Source: RBG-16-57-11 sp964503145 (GTDB lineage: Bacteria > Chloroflexota > Anaerolineae > Anaerolineales > UBA4823). From it: a stretch of DNA of 64,000 nucleotides. The first letter of the stretch is position 1, and every line of letters begins with the position of its first letter. This document shows positions 35,564 through 44,970 of the stretch, piece after piece. Made by a program: the position numbers and the translations under genes. The notes under the pieces were generated by a model that was given only the letters and a program-made list of their open reading frames with translations, did no database searches and was not told where the DNA came from. The stretch lies in the NCBI GenBank assembly GCA_964503145.1, contig CAZCYV010000001.1:124001-188000 (forward strand), written 5' to 3'.

Positions 35564-36316
35564 TCAAATGATCCAGTTATCCAGCAGCAGAAAAATTCCC
35601 AGGGCGATAACCAGTATGCCAAAGCCCTGTCGTAGGCGTTCGGCGGGTAGGCGAGCCGCCAGCCGCGCTCCCAGAGCGGCGCCTCCCAAACCGGCAAAGA
35701 CGAAAACTAGCGCTAGCGAGAGGTTGAAGCCCCCCTGGTTCCAATGACCAATCAGGCCCGCCAGGCTATTGGCGCTAATGATGATCAGCGAGGTGCTGAC
35801 CGCCTCTGCCATCCGCAGGCCCACCACCAATACCAGCGCAAGGACGATGAGAAAGCCGCCGCCCACACCCAAAACCCCGGTAAGCAGGCCAACGCCAGCG
35901 CCAGAAGCCAGGATCGAGAGCAGCCCGGGTCTGGTGGAGAATGTAACATCTGGAATGCGTCGGGGCAGCGCCATCATCCCCCCTACAAAGAGCATGAGCA
36001 AGGCGAAGGCGATCATCAGCGCCTGGGGCGAGAAGAAGCCAGACAGCCTGGAAGCTAAATAGGCGGTCAGCACACCAACCCCGCCGAATAACAACGCCAC
36101 GCGCCAGTTTAAAGCGCCCTGGCGGCTATGGAAATAAACACCCACGGCGCTGTTTACCCCAACAATGGCCAAGGAAGTGGTGACGGCGGCCTGCGGAGCC
36201 TGCCCGGCCAGATACACCAGCGCCGGCACCGTCAGAATCGACCCACCCCCACCCAGCAAGCCCAGCAAAAGCCCGATTCCGAAGCCAAGCCCCAAATCGA
36301 GCAGGAAATTGAGCAA
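35564..36316 (-). CDS. Sulfite exporter TauE/SafE-family transporter
   Basis: The 250-residue membrane protein has about eight helices in two repeats, each opening with a glycine-rich motif: GLLLGLLGGGGSILTVPALVYLAG and GLLTGVLGVGGGFLIVLALV. This duplicated pattern is typical of TauE/SafE transporters, which export sulfite, sulfonates or related anions. The neighbouring rhodanese gene, on the same strand and transcribed first, supports a link to sulfur handling. Confidence 0.9.
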   Translation of the reverse strand: MLNFLLDLGLGFGIGLLLGLLGGGGSILTVPALVYLAGQAPQAAVTTSLAIVGVNSAVGVYFHSRQGALNWRVALLFGGVGVLTAYLASRLSGFFSPQALMIAFALLMLFVGGMMALPRRIPDVTFSTRPGLLSILASGAGVGLLTGVLGVGGGFLIVLALVLVVGLRMAEAVSTSLIIISANSLAGLIGHWNQGGFNLSLALVFVFAGLGGAALGARLAARLPAERLRQGFGILVIALGIFLLLDNWII

Positions 36317-36325
36317 AAGCTAAGC

Positions 36326-36832
36326 CTATGGCCCGCTAACGATAGGGTAACCCGCAGCGCGCCAGTCGATCAGCCCGCCAGCCATACTGGTGACCTGATC
36401 AAAGCCAGCATTCAGCAGGATATCCCTGCCCTCCTGGCTGCGATTGCCTGAACGGCACACCACCACGATTTCTCGGTCTTTGGGCAATTCATCCACCCGG
36501 CTCGCCAGTTCCCCCAGCGGGATCAGCGTTGCGCCGGGCACATGATACTCATTCCATTCCTCCGGCTGGCGCACGTCCAGCAAGAAGGCGCCAGAGTCGT
36601 ACTTCTCTTTGGCCTGCGCCACAGAGATCTCTCGAGGCAGGCTGGCGATGGCCGGAGCGCCGGATGAGTTTCCGCGCGGCAGAAAAGCTACCGCGGCGAT
36701 GACAACTACTACAGCCGCCGCAGCCAAAATCAGCCAGATATTGAGTGATTTCTTGGTGGATTTGGAATGGGGCGCCGTACCTTTGGAAGCAGCCGACTTG
36801 CTGGCGGGTCGTTTCGATTTAGGCTTGCTCAT
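36326..36832 (-). CDS. Membrane-anchored rhodanese
   Basis: The 168-residue protein has a lysine/serine-rich N-terminus, one membrane helix (about residues 32-50), and a single rhodanese domain with FLLDVRQPEEW and the active-site loop CRSGNRS carrying the catalytic cysteine. It would face the outside of the membrane and transfer sulfane sulfur or act on thiols. It lies nine bases upstream of the TauE/SafE gene, probably in one operon. Confidence 0.92.
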   Translation of the reverse strand: MSKPKSKRPASKSAASKGTAPHSKSTKKSLNIWLILAAAAVVVVIAAVAFLPRGNSSGAPAIASLPREISVAQAKEKYDSGAFLLDVRQPEEWNEYHVPGATLIPLGELASRVDELPKDREIVVVCRSGNRSQEGRDILLNAGFDQVTSMAGGLIDWRAAGYPIVSGP

Positions 36833-36931
36833 GTTCCTGTGTGTTCTCCTCGGAAAGATTGAACTGAAAATGGATTGTAATCTCTTAGATGCATTTCGGC
36901 AATCAAAGGTTGCTTAACGTTGGTTTAGTCC

Positions 36932-36960
36932 TTGACGCCCCTTTGGGCGTATGGTAAACT
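36932..36960 (+). promoter_or_regulatory. Promoter of tRNA-Asp
   Basis: TTGACG at 36932-36937 and TAAACT at 36955-36960 are 17 bases apart. Transcription would begin about five bases before the mature tRNA. Confidence 0.6.
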
Positions 36961-36971
36961 ACTGCCCGCAT

Positions 36972-37045
36972 GGTCCCGTGGTGTAGCGGCCAAACATGCG
37001 GCCCTGTCAAGGCCGAGATCGCGGGTTCGAATCCCGTCGGGACCG
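36972..37045 (+). tRNA. tRNA-Asp (anticodon GTC)
   Basis: The acceptor arms GGTCCCG (36972-36978) and CGGGACC (37038-37044) pair fully. The anticodon stem CGGCC/GGCCG encloses the loop CTGTCAA with anticodon GTC, and the T arm contains GGTTCGAATCC. No CCA end is encoded. It has its own promoter and a strong terminator. Confidence 0.97.
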
Positions 37046-37067
37046 CCTCTAACGCATGTACGAAGAT

Positions 37068-37096
37068 AAGCCCGTTCTGATCAAGAACGGGTTTTT
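37068..37096 (+). terminator. Intrinsic terminator of tRNA-Asp
   Basis: CCCGTTCT (37071-37078) pairs with AGAACGGG (37084-37091) across a GATCA loop, extended by three further A-T/G-T pairs, and runs into TTTTT. Confidence 0.9.
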
Positions 37097-37146
37097 GCAT
37101 GATCCACAAGTAAAATCACAGCTGAGAACGAGTAAAATCACGCCAT

Positions 37147-37890
37147 ATGATGATGATACAAGCGCTTAAACGTTGGTGGTGGGTGTTGTTATTAGGCTTC
37201 GCCTTGCTGATTGGCGGGTTCGTGATTTGGGCCGAGACGCCACTTGGGCCGATGCCAGAGGCAATGGCGGCGCTGGAAAGCGACCCTCAGGTGCAGGTCG
37301 AACAAGGCCAATGGTACATCTTTCGCCCGCTCAAGAGCACAGCAGACAGGGGGGTGATCATCTATCCAGGAGGGCGAGTTGACCCGCGCGCTTATGCGCC
37401 ATTAGCTCGGGCAATCGCCGAGCAAGGATTTCTGAGCATCATCGTACCCATGCCGCTCAATCTGGCAGTGTTCAATCCTGGAGCCGCAGCGGAAGTGATC
37501 GCCGCACACCCTAAGGTTCAGAACTGGTGGGTCGGCGGGCATTCCCTGGGCGGGGCGATGGCAGCCAATTTCGCCCGGCGCAGGCCCGAAATGTTGGAAG
37601 GACTGTTCCTCTGGGCGGCCTACCCTGCATCCAGCGACGATCTTTCCAGCCTGGATTTACGCGCGATCTCAATCTATGGCACATCGGATGGACTGGCAAC
37701 CAGCGACAAGATTGATGCTTCCCGATCGCTGTTACCGCCAGATACCCGCTGGGTGTCCATCCAGGGAGGCAACCATGCCCAGTTTGGCTGGTATGGCGAT
37801 CAGCCCGGCGATCTTCCGGCCACGATCAGCCGCCAGGAACAACAGCGGCAGGTTCTGGAAGCCATGTTGAGCGTCCTGCGAGGGCAGTAA
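37147..37890 (+). CDS. Membrane-anchored alpha/beta hydrolase
   Basis: The 247-residue protein has an N-terminal membrane helix (about residues 9-28) and an outward-facing alpha/beta hydrolase domain with VIIYPGGRVDPRAYAPLA, nucleophile elbow GGHSLGGAMA, an aspartate in YGTSDGLA and a histidine in GGNHAQFG. It matches the type often seen in Chloroflexota and Firmicutes. Three consecutive ATG codons mark the start; a TAAAAT ends eight bases upstream, which suggests a leaderless message. Its stop overlaps the next gene's ATG by one base (TAATG). Confidence 0.85.
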   Translation: MMMIQALKRWWWVLLLGFALLIGGFVIWAETPLGPMPEAMAALESDPQVQVEQGQWYIFRPLKSTADRGVIIYPGGRVDPRAYAPLARAIAEQGFLSIIVPMPLNLAVFNPGAAAEVIAAHPKVQNWWVGGHSLGGAMAANFARRRPEMLEGLFLWAAYPASSDDLSSLDLRAISIYGTSDGLATSDKIDASRSLLPPDTRWVSIQGGNHAQFGWYGDQPGDLPATISRQEQQRQVLEAMLSVLRGQ

Positions 37891-38846
37891 TGGGCAAACT
37901 GGGCAAAATTGTCTCGCTCATTCTCATCATATCTCTAGTTGTCGCAATCGTTGGACCCTTTCTGGTGCCCATCCCGCCGCTTGACAACACCCTGCCGCCG
38001 GAACAACTTGCCGATCCTGATAGCCAGTTCATTGACGTGAATGGCCTGCGGGTTCATTACAAGGAGGCCGGACAGGGTGAGCCCGCGCTGATCCTGCTGC
38101 ACGGCTTTGCGGCCAGCATTTACTCCTGGCGCGAAGTGTTGGGGCCGCTGGCGCAGGACCATCGGGTGGTGGCGTTTGACCGCCCGGCCTTTGGCCTGAC
38201 CGAGCGCCCCATGGAATGGACAGGGCCGAGCCCCTACAGCCCCGAAGCGCAGGTTGAGCTAACCATCGACTTAATGGACGCCCTGGGAATCCAGCAAGCG
38301 GTGCTGGTAGGCAACTCCGCGGGTGGGACGATTGCTGCCCTGGTCGCGCTGCGCCATCCAGAGCGGGTTCGGGCATTGGTGCTGGTGGACGCAGCTATCT
38401 ATCAAGGCGGCAGGCCAGGCTGGTTTGGGCTGCTGGCGCGCACGCCGCAGATGCAACGCTTGGGGCCGCTGCTGGCGCGCAACATCCAGAATTGGGGTCG
38501 CCAGTTCGCCGAGTCGGCCTGGCACGATCCATCGCGCATCACCGACGAGATCTGGGAAGGTTATAGCAAACCGCTGCGGGCAGAGAATTGGGATCGCGCC
38601 CTGTGGTATCTGACCGCCGCCAGCGGCCCGACGGGGTTGAGCGAACAGCTCGACCAGCTACAAATGCCAACATTGGTGCTCACCGGCGACGACGATCGCA
38701 TCGTGCCCACTCAGCTAAGCGTGCGCCTGGCCAGCGAGTTGCCCAATGCCGAGTTGGTGGTTTTCCCTGCGTGCGGACATGTCCCACAGGAGGAATGCCC
38801 GGACCTTTTCCTGAAGGCAGTAAAAGATTTTCTCGCCAGACTGTAG
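37890..38846 (+). CDS. Membrane-anchored alpha/beta hydrolase, second of a coupled pair
   Basis: The 318-residue protein has an N-terminal hydrophobic segment (about residues 7-24) and a classical fold: ILLHGFAASIYSWR, nucleophile elbow VGNSAGGTIA, aspartate in TGDDDRIVP and histidine in CGHVPQEE. Esterase, haloalkane dehalogenase-like and peroxidase-like activities share this pattern. It overlaps the preceding hydrolase gene at TAATG, so the two are translationally coupled and probably act together outside the membrane. Confidence 0.88.
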   Translation: MGKLGKIVSLILIISLVVAIVGPFLVPIPPLDNTLPPEQLADPDSQFIDVNGLRVHYKEAGQGEPALILLHGFAASIYSWREVLGPLAQDHRVVAFDRPAFGLTERPMEWTGPSPYSPEAQVELTIDLMDALGIQQAVLVGNSAGGTIAALVALRHPERVRALVLVDAAIYQGGRPGWFGLLARTPQMQRLGPLLARNIQNWGRQFAESAWHDPSRITDEIWEGYSKPLRAENWDRALWYLTAASGPTGLSEQLDQLQMPTLVLTGDDDRIVPTQLSVRLASELPNAELVVFPACGHVPQEECPDLFLKAVKDFLARL

Positions 38847-38965
38847 GGACGCCAATCTTGATGCGTTTATGAAGAGCGCAAGAGCCGTTGAGGCCATTCG
38901 AAGAAAGAAGGAGTCCGTTTTGTAACCCATCAACGCAAAGCTGCGGTCAGAAGACCGGATACGAA

Positions 38966-38994
38966 CAAGCCCGTAGGATCAACCCACGGGCTTG
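38966..38994 (+). terminator. Intrinsic terminator after the hydrolase pair
   Basis: CAAGCCCGT (38966-38974) pairs with ACGGGCTTG (38986-38994) across an 11-base loop, followed by CTCTATTTTG. It may also act on the convergent metF transcript, although its T-tract on that strand is poor. Confidence 0.75.
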
Positions 38995-39017
38995 CTCTAT
39001 TTTGTCGTCGAGATCAT

Positions 39018-40520
39018 TTAAGCCGGCACCGCCGCCTTGACCTTCTTCTCTCCTTCTGGTGGAGCTTCAGGCGGGACGAAATCCTTGGGCAGCAGCCCCG
39101 CTTCGGTGATAATGCGCGGCACGATCTCCTCCCAGCCTACCGCCATCAGGTGGATGCCGTTGACGCCCTGCTTACCCTTGACCGCTTCGATCAACTCCAG
39201 GGCAATCTGTACGCCCTCCTCAGCAGCGCCGTCACCTGCGGCCTCCATACGCTTCATGAGCTTCTCCGGGATAAATACGCCAGGAACCTCGTTGTTCATG
39301 TACTGTGCCACTTTCAGACTCTTCAGCGGCGTAATCCCGATCAGGATATACACCTTATCCAGGATGTTGCGCTTGGCCAACTCATTCAACCAGATCTCCA
39401 GTCCATCCGGGTCATATACCAAGTTGGTCTGGAAGAACTGCGCCCCGGCGTTGACTTTCTTGTGTTCGCGAATGGCCTGAAAGCGCGGTTCCGAGGCGAA
39501 GGGCGAGGCGGCAGCGCCGAGGAAATATTTGGGCGGGAACTTCATCGGGCGACCATCGAGATATTTCCCCTCATCTCGCATCCGCCGCAAGATCCACAGC
39601 ATCTGCACCGAATCGATATCAATGATGTCCATCCGGCCGCGCGGCTCTGGCGCCATCTTCATGCTATCGCCAGACAGGCACAGAATGTTGCGCACGCCCA
39701 GGGCATTTGCCCCTAACACCTCCGCCTGCAAACCGACGCGGGTGCGATCGCGGGCGGCGATTTGCATCACCGGCTCGGCGCCGTTCTGCACCGCCAGGGT
39801 GCTGCAAGCCCAACTCGACATGCGCGGCGTGGCCGACGGACAATCGGTGAAATTGATAGCTGCTACATAGGGCTTAATCATCCGGATGTTTTCGATCAAC
39901 TTCTTGGTTGCGGTGGTCTGCGGGGGAGCCACCTCCGAGGTGACCACAAACTCTCCAGCCTTCAGCCGCCGCTCCAGTTCAGATACCGGCTCGGTATAGG
40001 CAGGCGGATGATATTCCCTATCGCCCTGCCACCATTCCGGCTGGCGCACCGGGCGAAAGACTGCATCCCACATCATTGTGCGCTTGGCCGGGTCGCGCGA
40101 GATCATGCCGGTGATGAAGTTCTTCGTGCCCACCTTGCGCACCTGGTTAATCACGTCCCCCCAGGTTTCGGTGCCCACTTTATCCCAATCCAACGGCGGC
40201 AAAACCTCTAACAGCATCTCTTCACGCCCCATCTTGAAGGCGCGGTCGTAAATCTTATACCAGATGCAAGGTCGGGTTTCATCAACGTAGCAGTGCTCTT
40301 CGGTGGAGCCACCACACGGACCGTTGCGCGCGCCTTTAGGACATTCCATCGGGCAGATGAAAGCCGTCTCTTGAAGCAGGCAGTTGCCGCACATCCGGCA
40401 ACCAAACAACGGCCCTTTGACCCACCTTTCGACTGTAGCTAAAGCGCGTCGGCCAAAAGGCTCTCTTTTGAACGGCAAATAAGGCGGCTGCCAACGTCTT
40501 CCAGGGGTAAAGCCAGGCAT
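39018..40520 (-). CDS. metF: Methylenetetrahydrofolate reductase with fused MetV-type N-terminal domain
   Basis: The N-terminal 160 residues are the cysteine-rich MetV-type domain (CRMCGNCLLQ, CPMECPKGARNGPCGG, RPCIWYKIYDRA), and residues about 170-500 are the MetF barrel (FVVTSEVAPPQTT, NFTDCPSATPRMSS, NILCLSGD). In acetogens MetF and MetV are usually separate subunits that reduce methylene-THF to methyl-THF. Here they are one 500-residue chain. The ATG at 40520 is chosen since GGAGAGG lies seven bases upstream. It supplies methyl-THF to the acsE product encoded just upstream on the same strand, with a 153-base gap holding a hairpin. Confidence 0.9.
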   Translation of the reverse strand: MPGFTPGRRWQPPYLPFKREPFGRRALATVERWVKGPLFGCRMCGNCLLQETAFICPMECPKGARNGPCGGSTEEHCYVDETRPCIWYKIYDRAFKMGREEMLLEVLPPLDWDKVGTETWGDVINQVRKVGTKNFITGMISRDPAKRTMMWDAVFRPVRQPEWWQGDREYHPPAYTEPVSELERRLKAGEFVVTSEVAPPQTTATKKLIENIRMIKPYVAAINFTDCPSATPRMSSWACSTLAVQNGAEPVMQIAARDRTRVGLQAEVLGANALGVRNILCLSGDSMKMAPEPRGRMDIIDIDSVQMLWILRRMRDEGKYLDGRPMKFPPKYFLGAAASPFASEPRFQAIREHKKVNAGAQFFQTNLVYDPDGLEIWLNELAKRNILDKVYILIGITPLKSLKVAQYMNNEVPGVFIPEKLMKRMEAAGDGAAEEGVQIALELIEAVKGKQGVNGIHLMAVGWEEIVPRIITEAGLLPKDFVPPEAPPEGEKKVKAAVPA

Positions 40521-40546
40521 ACGATCCTCTCCTTCCTTCACCTGAA

Positions 40547-40599
40547 GGCACAGCGCACTTGCGGTGCTGCATCGTTGTAAGCCTGAAGTGCGCTGCGCC
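40547..40599. repeat. Imperfect palindrome upstream of metF
   Basis: GGCACAGCGCACTT (40547-40560) pairs with AAGTGCGCTGCGCC (40586-40599), 13 of 14 positions. The arms end in the same GCACTT/AAGTGC as the palindromes at 10094 and 18131. The loop contains GCTGCATCGT, which also occurs in the hairpin at 51429-51467. It lies in the metF leader or the acsE-metF spacer. Confidence 0.55.
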
Positions 40600-40673
40600 C
40601 CAGTTACCTTGATTCTACTTCACCAGATTTGGAGTTATCCAGTGACATTTGCCATAATAGACAGGTTACATTC

Positions 40674-41597
40674 CTACTGTTCCAGATAGGAGTCGGCGTA
40701 GATCACCTTGTTGAGCAACACCTGGACGGTCTTCCAGATCGCCACCTGCTCCGGATCGCTGAAGTCCACGTCCTCCATCGAAGGCTCTTCCATGTTGGCG
40801 ATGCGATCGGCGATCTTCAGGCACAGTCTCCCAACGGGGGTGCTGTCGTCCCGCTCTTCGATGATGCGCACCGTCTCCTTGAGTTTTTCGTCCAATGGGT
40901 TGGCGATCATCATCTGCAGGCCCACGCCCATCAGCATGGCGCAATACACCCGGTTGATCAGGGGGCGGTTCTGCGCCGGCACCGCATTGGAGACATTCGA
41001 CAAACCCACCGAGATCATCGGCGGCGGATCCCAGGCGTACTGCAGCGTGCGCACCGCTTCGATCAGGTGCGGACAATATTCCTGGCAGCCAGAGACCGTC
41101 AGCACTAGCGGATCGATGATCAGGTCGCTTATCGGAAAGTCGATCTCCAGCATTCGCGGGATCAACGTTTCGACGGCAATGTTCACCCGCTCGTCGGCCG
41201 CCACCGGTATGCCCGAGGACCCCATCGTCAAGGCGATCAGCCGAGTGTTGTACTTCTTCGCCAGCAGAGGCACTTTCTCCAGCCGCTCCGGTTCGGCAGA
41301 GGTGGAGTTAATGATCGGCTGGGCTTTGGTGACCTTCTTCAGGCCCGCTTCGATGCCTGCCAGATTGGTCGTATCGAAGCTGAGCGGTACATCCACCACC
41401 GCCTGAACAACGTCCACCATCCAGGGGAAGACTTCCTCGCCATCCTTCTTTCGCGGCCCAAGGTTCAAATCCAGCGCCTGCGCGCCAGCCTCCACCTGTT
41501 TCACCGCCAGTTCCTGGAAAAAGCGAGTATCTTTGTTCGCCAGGGCCTCTTTGACTTTCTCGGAAATGATGTGGATATTTTCGCCTATGATATACAT
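40674..41597 (-). CDS. acsE: Methyl-THF:corrinoid/iron-sulfur protein methyltransferase (MeTr)
   Basis: The 307-residue protein is a pterin-binding TIM barrel. It begins MYIIGENIHIISEKVK, and has QALDLNLGPRKKDG, DVPLSFDTTNL, NSTSAEPERL and GLSNVSNAVP, in which the asparagine contacts the methyl-THF N5. It transfers the methyl group from methyl-THF to the cobalt of the AcsCD corrinoid protein. The length is somewhat over the 262 residues of the Moorella enzyme, with a C-terminal extension. It lies 48 bases downstream of the RACo-like gene. Confidence 0.93.
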   Translation of the reverse strand: MYIIGENIHIISEKVKEALANKDTRFFQELAVKQVEAGAQALDLNLGPRKKDGEEVFPWMVDVVQAVVDVPLSFDTTNLAGIEAGLKKVTKAQPIINSTSAEPERLEKVPLLAKKYNTRLIALTMGSSGIPVAADERVNIAVETLIPRMLEIDFPISDLIIDPLVLTVSGCQEYCPHLIEAVRTLQYAWDPPPMISVGLSNVSNAVPAQNRPLINRVYCAMLMGVGLQMMIANPLDEKLKETVRIIEERDDSTPVGRLCLKIADRIANMEEPSMEDVDFSDPEQVAIWKTVQVLLNKVIYADSYLEQ

Positions 41598-41645
41598 CGT
41601 TTGTTTTCCTTTCGATTTCAGCCTGCAAACTGCTTGAGTAATGGG

Positions 41646-43589
41646 TCACTTCTCACCCGGCGCTACGCTGGGAAAGAGCGACAGGTCTGTATGCGGTAAG
41701 AACAGCGCCGACATGAACGCTTCATAGAAGGAATTATCCGCCGAAAGCTCAATATAGGTCATACGCGAGGCGATCTCCTTGATCCGAGCGCGCGCACGGC
41801 GGTCCAACAAGGCGTAATAAGCGCCGCGCACCGAGGTATTGCCGAGGAACTTGAAACGATCCCAGGGCATATCGGGCAACAAACCGATCTGCACTGCCTT
41901 TTCGACATTAATGTATTTCCCAAACGAGCCGCCGATCAGCATCTCCTCGATCATCTCCAGCGGCACGCCCACCGAATCCGCCAGCACGCGATAGCCAGCA
42001 AAGATCGCCCCTTTGGCGCGCAATAGATTATCGATGTCCACATGGGTGATCGTAATGTCCCTGCCGTCTTGCGTCTCCGCTCCCCAGGCGACCACATACT
42101 CAGGTCCCTGTTCGCCCTCACGGATGCGCTTTGTGTTCAATTGGGTATTCAAGTTGCCAGCCTTATCGACTACGCCGGTCATGAACATCTCCGCCAGCAA
42201 CGAGATCAGCCCGCTGCCGCAGATGCCGCGCGGCTTGCCCCCGCCAATCACCCGATAGGTCGGCTCATAAGTCTGCCCGTTGATCCAAACCTCTTCGATC
42301 GCACCGCGCGTGGCGCGCATCCCACAGTACACGCCCGCCCCCTCGAAGGCCGGCCCTGCCGAACAGGCGCAGGTCACCAGCCACTCGCTCGATCCAAGAA
42401 CGATCTCGCCGTTGGTACCCACATCCATGAACAGGGTGATGCGGTTGGTGTCGTCCATGCCGGAGGACAGCACTCCCGCAGTGATATCCGAGCCGACATA
42501 ACTGGCCACACCAGGCAGGCAGTCCACCACACCCAAGGGGTTGATGATCAACCCCACCTGCTCCCCGGTGAGCAATGGCGCCTGATTGAAAGCGGTGACG
42601 AACGGTGAAAGGCGAATCGATGACGCCGGAACGCCCAACAGCAAGTGGATCATGGTGCTGTTGCCCGCGACCACCGCCTTGACGATTTCCTGCGGCTTCA
42701 CTTCGATCACCTCGCCAAACTCTTTACGACTGGCGCGCTTACACACCGTCTCGAGCAGGGTATTGATCGTGCCCAGCACTAACTTGCGCAGTTCCTCCGC
42801 GCCGCCTTCCTTGCTGGCGTACACAATGCGCGAGATGACATCCTCGCCGCGGGCGATTTGGGCGTTGTATTCCGAAGCCTGCGCCTTGACCTCGCCGCGA
42901 ACCAGGTCAACCAGCCATACTGTCACGGTCGTGGTGCCGATATCGATCGCGACGCCCCACAGCGGCTCATCTTCGTCCACGCGACCAGGCAACACATCGA
43001 TCAGCCACTCCTCGAGCGCGCGGCCGTCGAAAATCTCGCGCACATCCAGGATGGCCGTCACCTGCCAGTCGCTCTCCCGCAACACCCGCCCCAGCTTCTG
43101 CAGAATTGGCAGCGATACATTGACGCTGGTCAATCCAGCCTGCTGGCGTAGCCCGGTCAGCAAGCGACTCAAATCGTCAGTCTGGTCCTCCATGCTCGGC
43201 TCGCTGAGCGAGAGTTGCACCCGGCGAATGGTCTGATCGAGGTCAGGATTATAATCCGCCGGTACGGTCACTTCCGCTACGGTCAGATCGGTGGTCAGCC
43301 GCCGTTCCAGCACCTCCTGCGGCGGTACATGGATCACTGCATCGCCCTCGACCACCGTTTGGCAGGCCAATGCATAACCCTGCTCGACATCTTCAGCAGT
43401 AAGCCGTAACGTACTGCGGCGGCGTACAGCGCCTTCCACTACCTGCACCGTACACCGCCCGCAGCGGCCCTGCCCTCCGCAAGGTTGCCCAATCTCCACG
43501 CCCGCCAGGCGCGCGGCTTCGCTGAGCAGCGTGCCGGTAGGCACACGCACCGGTTCAGCAGCGGCGTCGAAGCGGACCAGATGCTCCAT
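41646..43589 (-). CDS. acsV: Corrinoid protein reductive activator (RACo/AcsV-like)
   Basis: The 647-residue protein has an N-terminal plant-type [2Fe-2S] ferredoxin domain with cysteines C37, C43, C46 and C76, a linker and middle domain, and a C-terminal ASKHA ATPase domain (AIDIGTTTVTVWLVDL, VAGNSTMIHLLLG, DVGTNGEIVLG). Such proteins use ATP to restore the cobalt of the corrinoid/iron-sulfur protein to the active Co(I) state after accidental oxidation. It starts seven bases from the end of acsC, consistent with that partner. Confidence 0.92.
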   Translation of the reverse strand: MEHLVRFDAAAEPVRVPTGTLLSEAARLAGVEIGQPCGGQGRCGRCTVQVVEGAVRRRSTLRLTAEDVEQGYALACQTVVEGDAVIHVPPQEVLERRLTTDLTVAEVTVPADYNPDLDQTIRRVQLSLSEPSMEDQTDDLSRLLTGLRQQAGLTSVNVSLPILQKLGRVLRESDWQVTAILDVREIFDGRALEEWLIDVLPGRVDEDEPLWGVAIDIGTTTVTVWLVDLVRGEVKAQASEYNAQIARGEDVISRIVYASKEGGAEELRKLVLGTINTLLETVCKRASRKEFGEVIEVKPQEIVKAVVAGNSTMIHLLLGVPASSIRLSPFVTAFNQAPLLTGEQVGLIINPLGVVDCLPGVASYVGSDITAGVLSSGMDDTNRITLFMDVGTNGEIVLGSSEWLVTCACSAGPAFEGAGVYCGMRATRGAIEEVWINGQTYEPTYRVIGGGKPRGICGSGLISLLAEMFMTGVVDKAGNLNTQLNTKRIREGEQGPEYVVAWGAETQDGRDITITHVDIDNLLRAKGAIFAGYRVLADSVGVPLEMIEEMLIGGSFGKYINVEKAVQIGLLPDMPWDRFKFLGNTSVRGAYYALLDRRARARIKEIASRMTYIELSADNSFYEAFMSALFLPHTDLSLFPSVAPGEK

Positions 43590-43596
43590 ATCCCGT

Positions 43597-44922
43597 TTAG
43601 AGCGCTTCCTTCATGAATTTGGGAATATCCACTGCTTCGCGTGGACCGACGCGGACCTCCCAGCCCGGCAACTCTTCTTCCAGTTCGCCGGAAAGCACCG
43701 CCACATGCCCGGGCAGCACCACGCGCTTGCGACCGACCTTGTCGGCCACATTGAAGCCTTTGATCGCCTTGGCGATGCGCTCGGCGTCGAACTTGCCCGC
43801 CGCCCAGGCGGTCAGCACGCTCATCCCTTCTGCATCGGTCACCACCAGCCAAGCCGGCAGGCCCGAGCCTTCGACTTCGTTGGCCACGCTGAAGTAGGTG
43901 ATGCTGAAGTTAGTTGTCACCAGCACCGGGCTTTCTGGCTTGGGGCTGTTGATCTCATACACGCCCGGCTGCACCTGGATCGGCTTCTGCGGGTCGGTGT
44001 AGATGTTCTGGCGCAACACCAGCAGCGGGTAAACCGTCTCAGGGGCAAAGTTGTCGAGCACAATGAAGCCAGCGTACTTGGTGATCGCCTGCACCGCTGC
44101 TTCGGGGCTCTTTGGGAACGCCACCAGCGGGAAACCCAGAGGGCGGAAATTCTTTTTCAGCGCCAAACGGCGAATTTGGGTGCTTATCGCCAGATTGGCA
44201 CTCAGATTTTCATTCGCCACTCCCAGCGTCAGGTCTTCCAATCCCCTGGCTTTGATCTTCTCCGTCAGCTCGGCCATCCCATCCAGGTTTGGCGCCACTA
44301 CTGCAAGCGACGCTCCTGCGCCTTTGGCCAGATCAGCCATGGCCTCCCAGTTGGTGGAGTTCGCCGCATACAGCATCGGCTTCTCGCCGGGCAACGCCTT
44401 CAAACCCGCTTCCATCACAGCCGGATCATTGCTGATCAGGATCAGCGGACGCTTTGTCGCTTCACGGACTGCCTTCACTGCAGCGGCAAATTTGGCCGCA
44501 TCGCCGCTCACCGCTTCCAGCGCAAAACCATCCAGGCCAAGCGAGATGCCCACATAGGTCACTGCGTAGGCGTCGGCCTCGGCCACCGCGGCCTTGAGCG
44601 CTTCAGGCGCCAGGTCATCGCTATACTTTACAAATAGTCCAGGCTTGTTGTAGAAAGTCTTCTCGTGGCGGAACAACACCACTTCGTTGCCGGCTTTCAC
44701 CTCGTTGCCATCCGCCTTTAAGGTCACCAGGCGGATCGGCGGCGCGGAGGATTCGGCCAATTGCGCTTTGGATTCTTCGCTGACATACGGGCAGGCCGAG
44801 AGTTCGACCTGTTTTGCCGCCAGTTTCATGGCAAACGCCAGGCAGGTGGGAAAACCGCATTCCTTGCAGTTGGTCTGCGGCAACAGTTTGTAGATTTGAA
44901 TACCCGAAAGTGCCATTTTCAC
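43597..44922 (-). CDS. acsC: Corrinoid/iron-sulfur protein large subunit (AcsC, gamma)
   Basis: The 441-residue protein has the N-terminal [4Fe-4S] motif C17-x2-C20-x4-C25-x16-C42 in NCKECGFPTC...ACP, a TIM barrel (residues about 90-315), and a C-terminal cobamide-binding domain. The cluster reduces the cobalt. With AcsD it carries the methyl group from MeTr to acetyl-CoA synthase. The length is near the 446 residues of the Moorella protein. Confidence 0.95.
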   Translation of the reverse strand: MKMALSGIQIYKLLPQTNCKECGFPTCLAFAMKLAAKQVELSACPYVSEESKAQLAESSAPPIRLVTLKADGNEVKAGNEVVLFRHEKTFYNKPGLFVKYSDDLAPEALKAAVAEADAYAVTYVGISLGLDGFALEAVSGDAAKFAAAVKAVREATKRPLILISNDPAVMEAGLKALPGEKPMLYAANSTNWEAMADLAKGAGASLAVVAPNLDGMAELTEKIKARGLEDLTLGVANENLSANLAISTQIRRLALKKNFRPLGFPLVAFPKSPEAAVQAITKYAGFIVLDNFAPETVYPLLVLRQNIYTDPQKPIQVQPGVYEINSPKPESPVLVTTNFSITYFSVANEVEGSGLPAWLVVTDAEGMSVLTAWAAGKFDAERIAKAIKGFNVADKVGRKRVVLPGHVAVLSGELEEELPGWEVRVGPREAVDIPKFMKEAL

Positions 44923-44970
44923 ATCTCCATTTCTGGGAAGAGTCGTTAATGCAACGTCAGGTTGCCCTGC

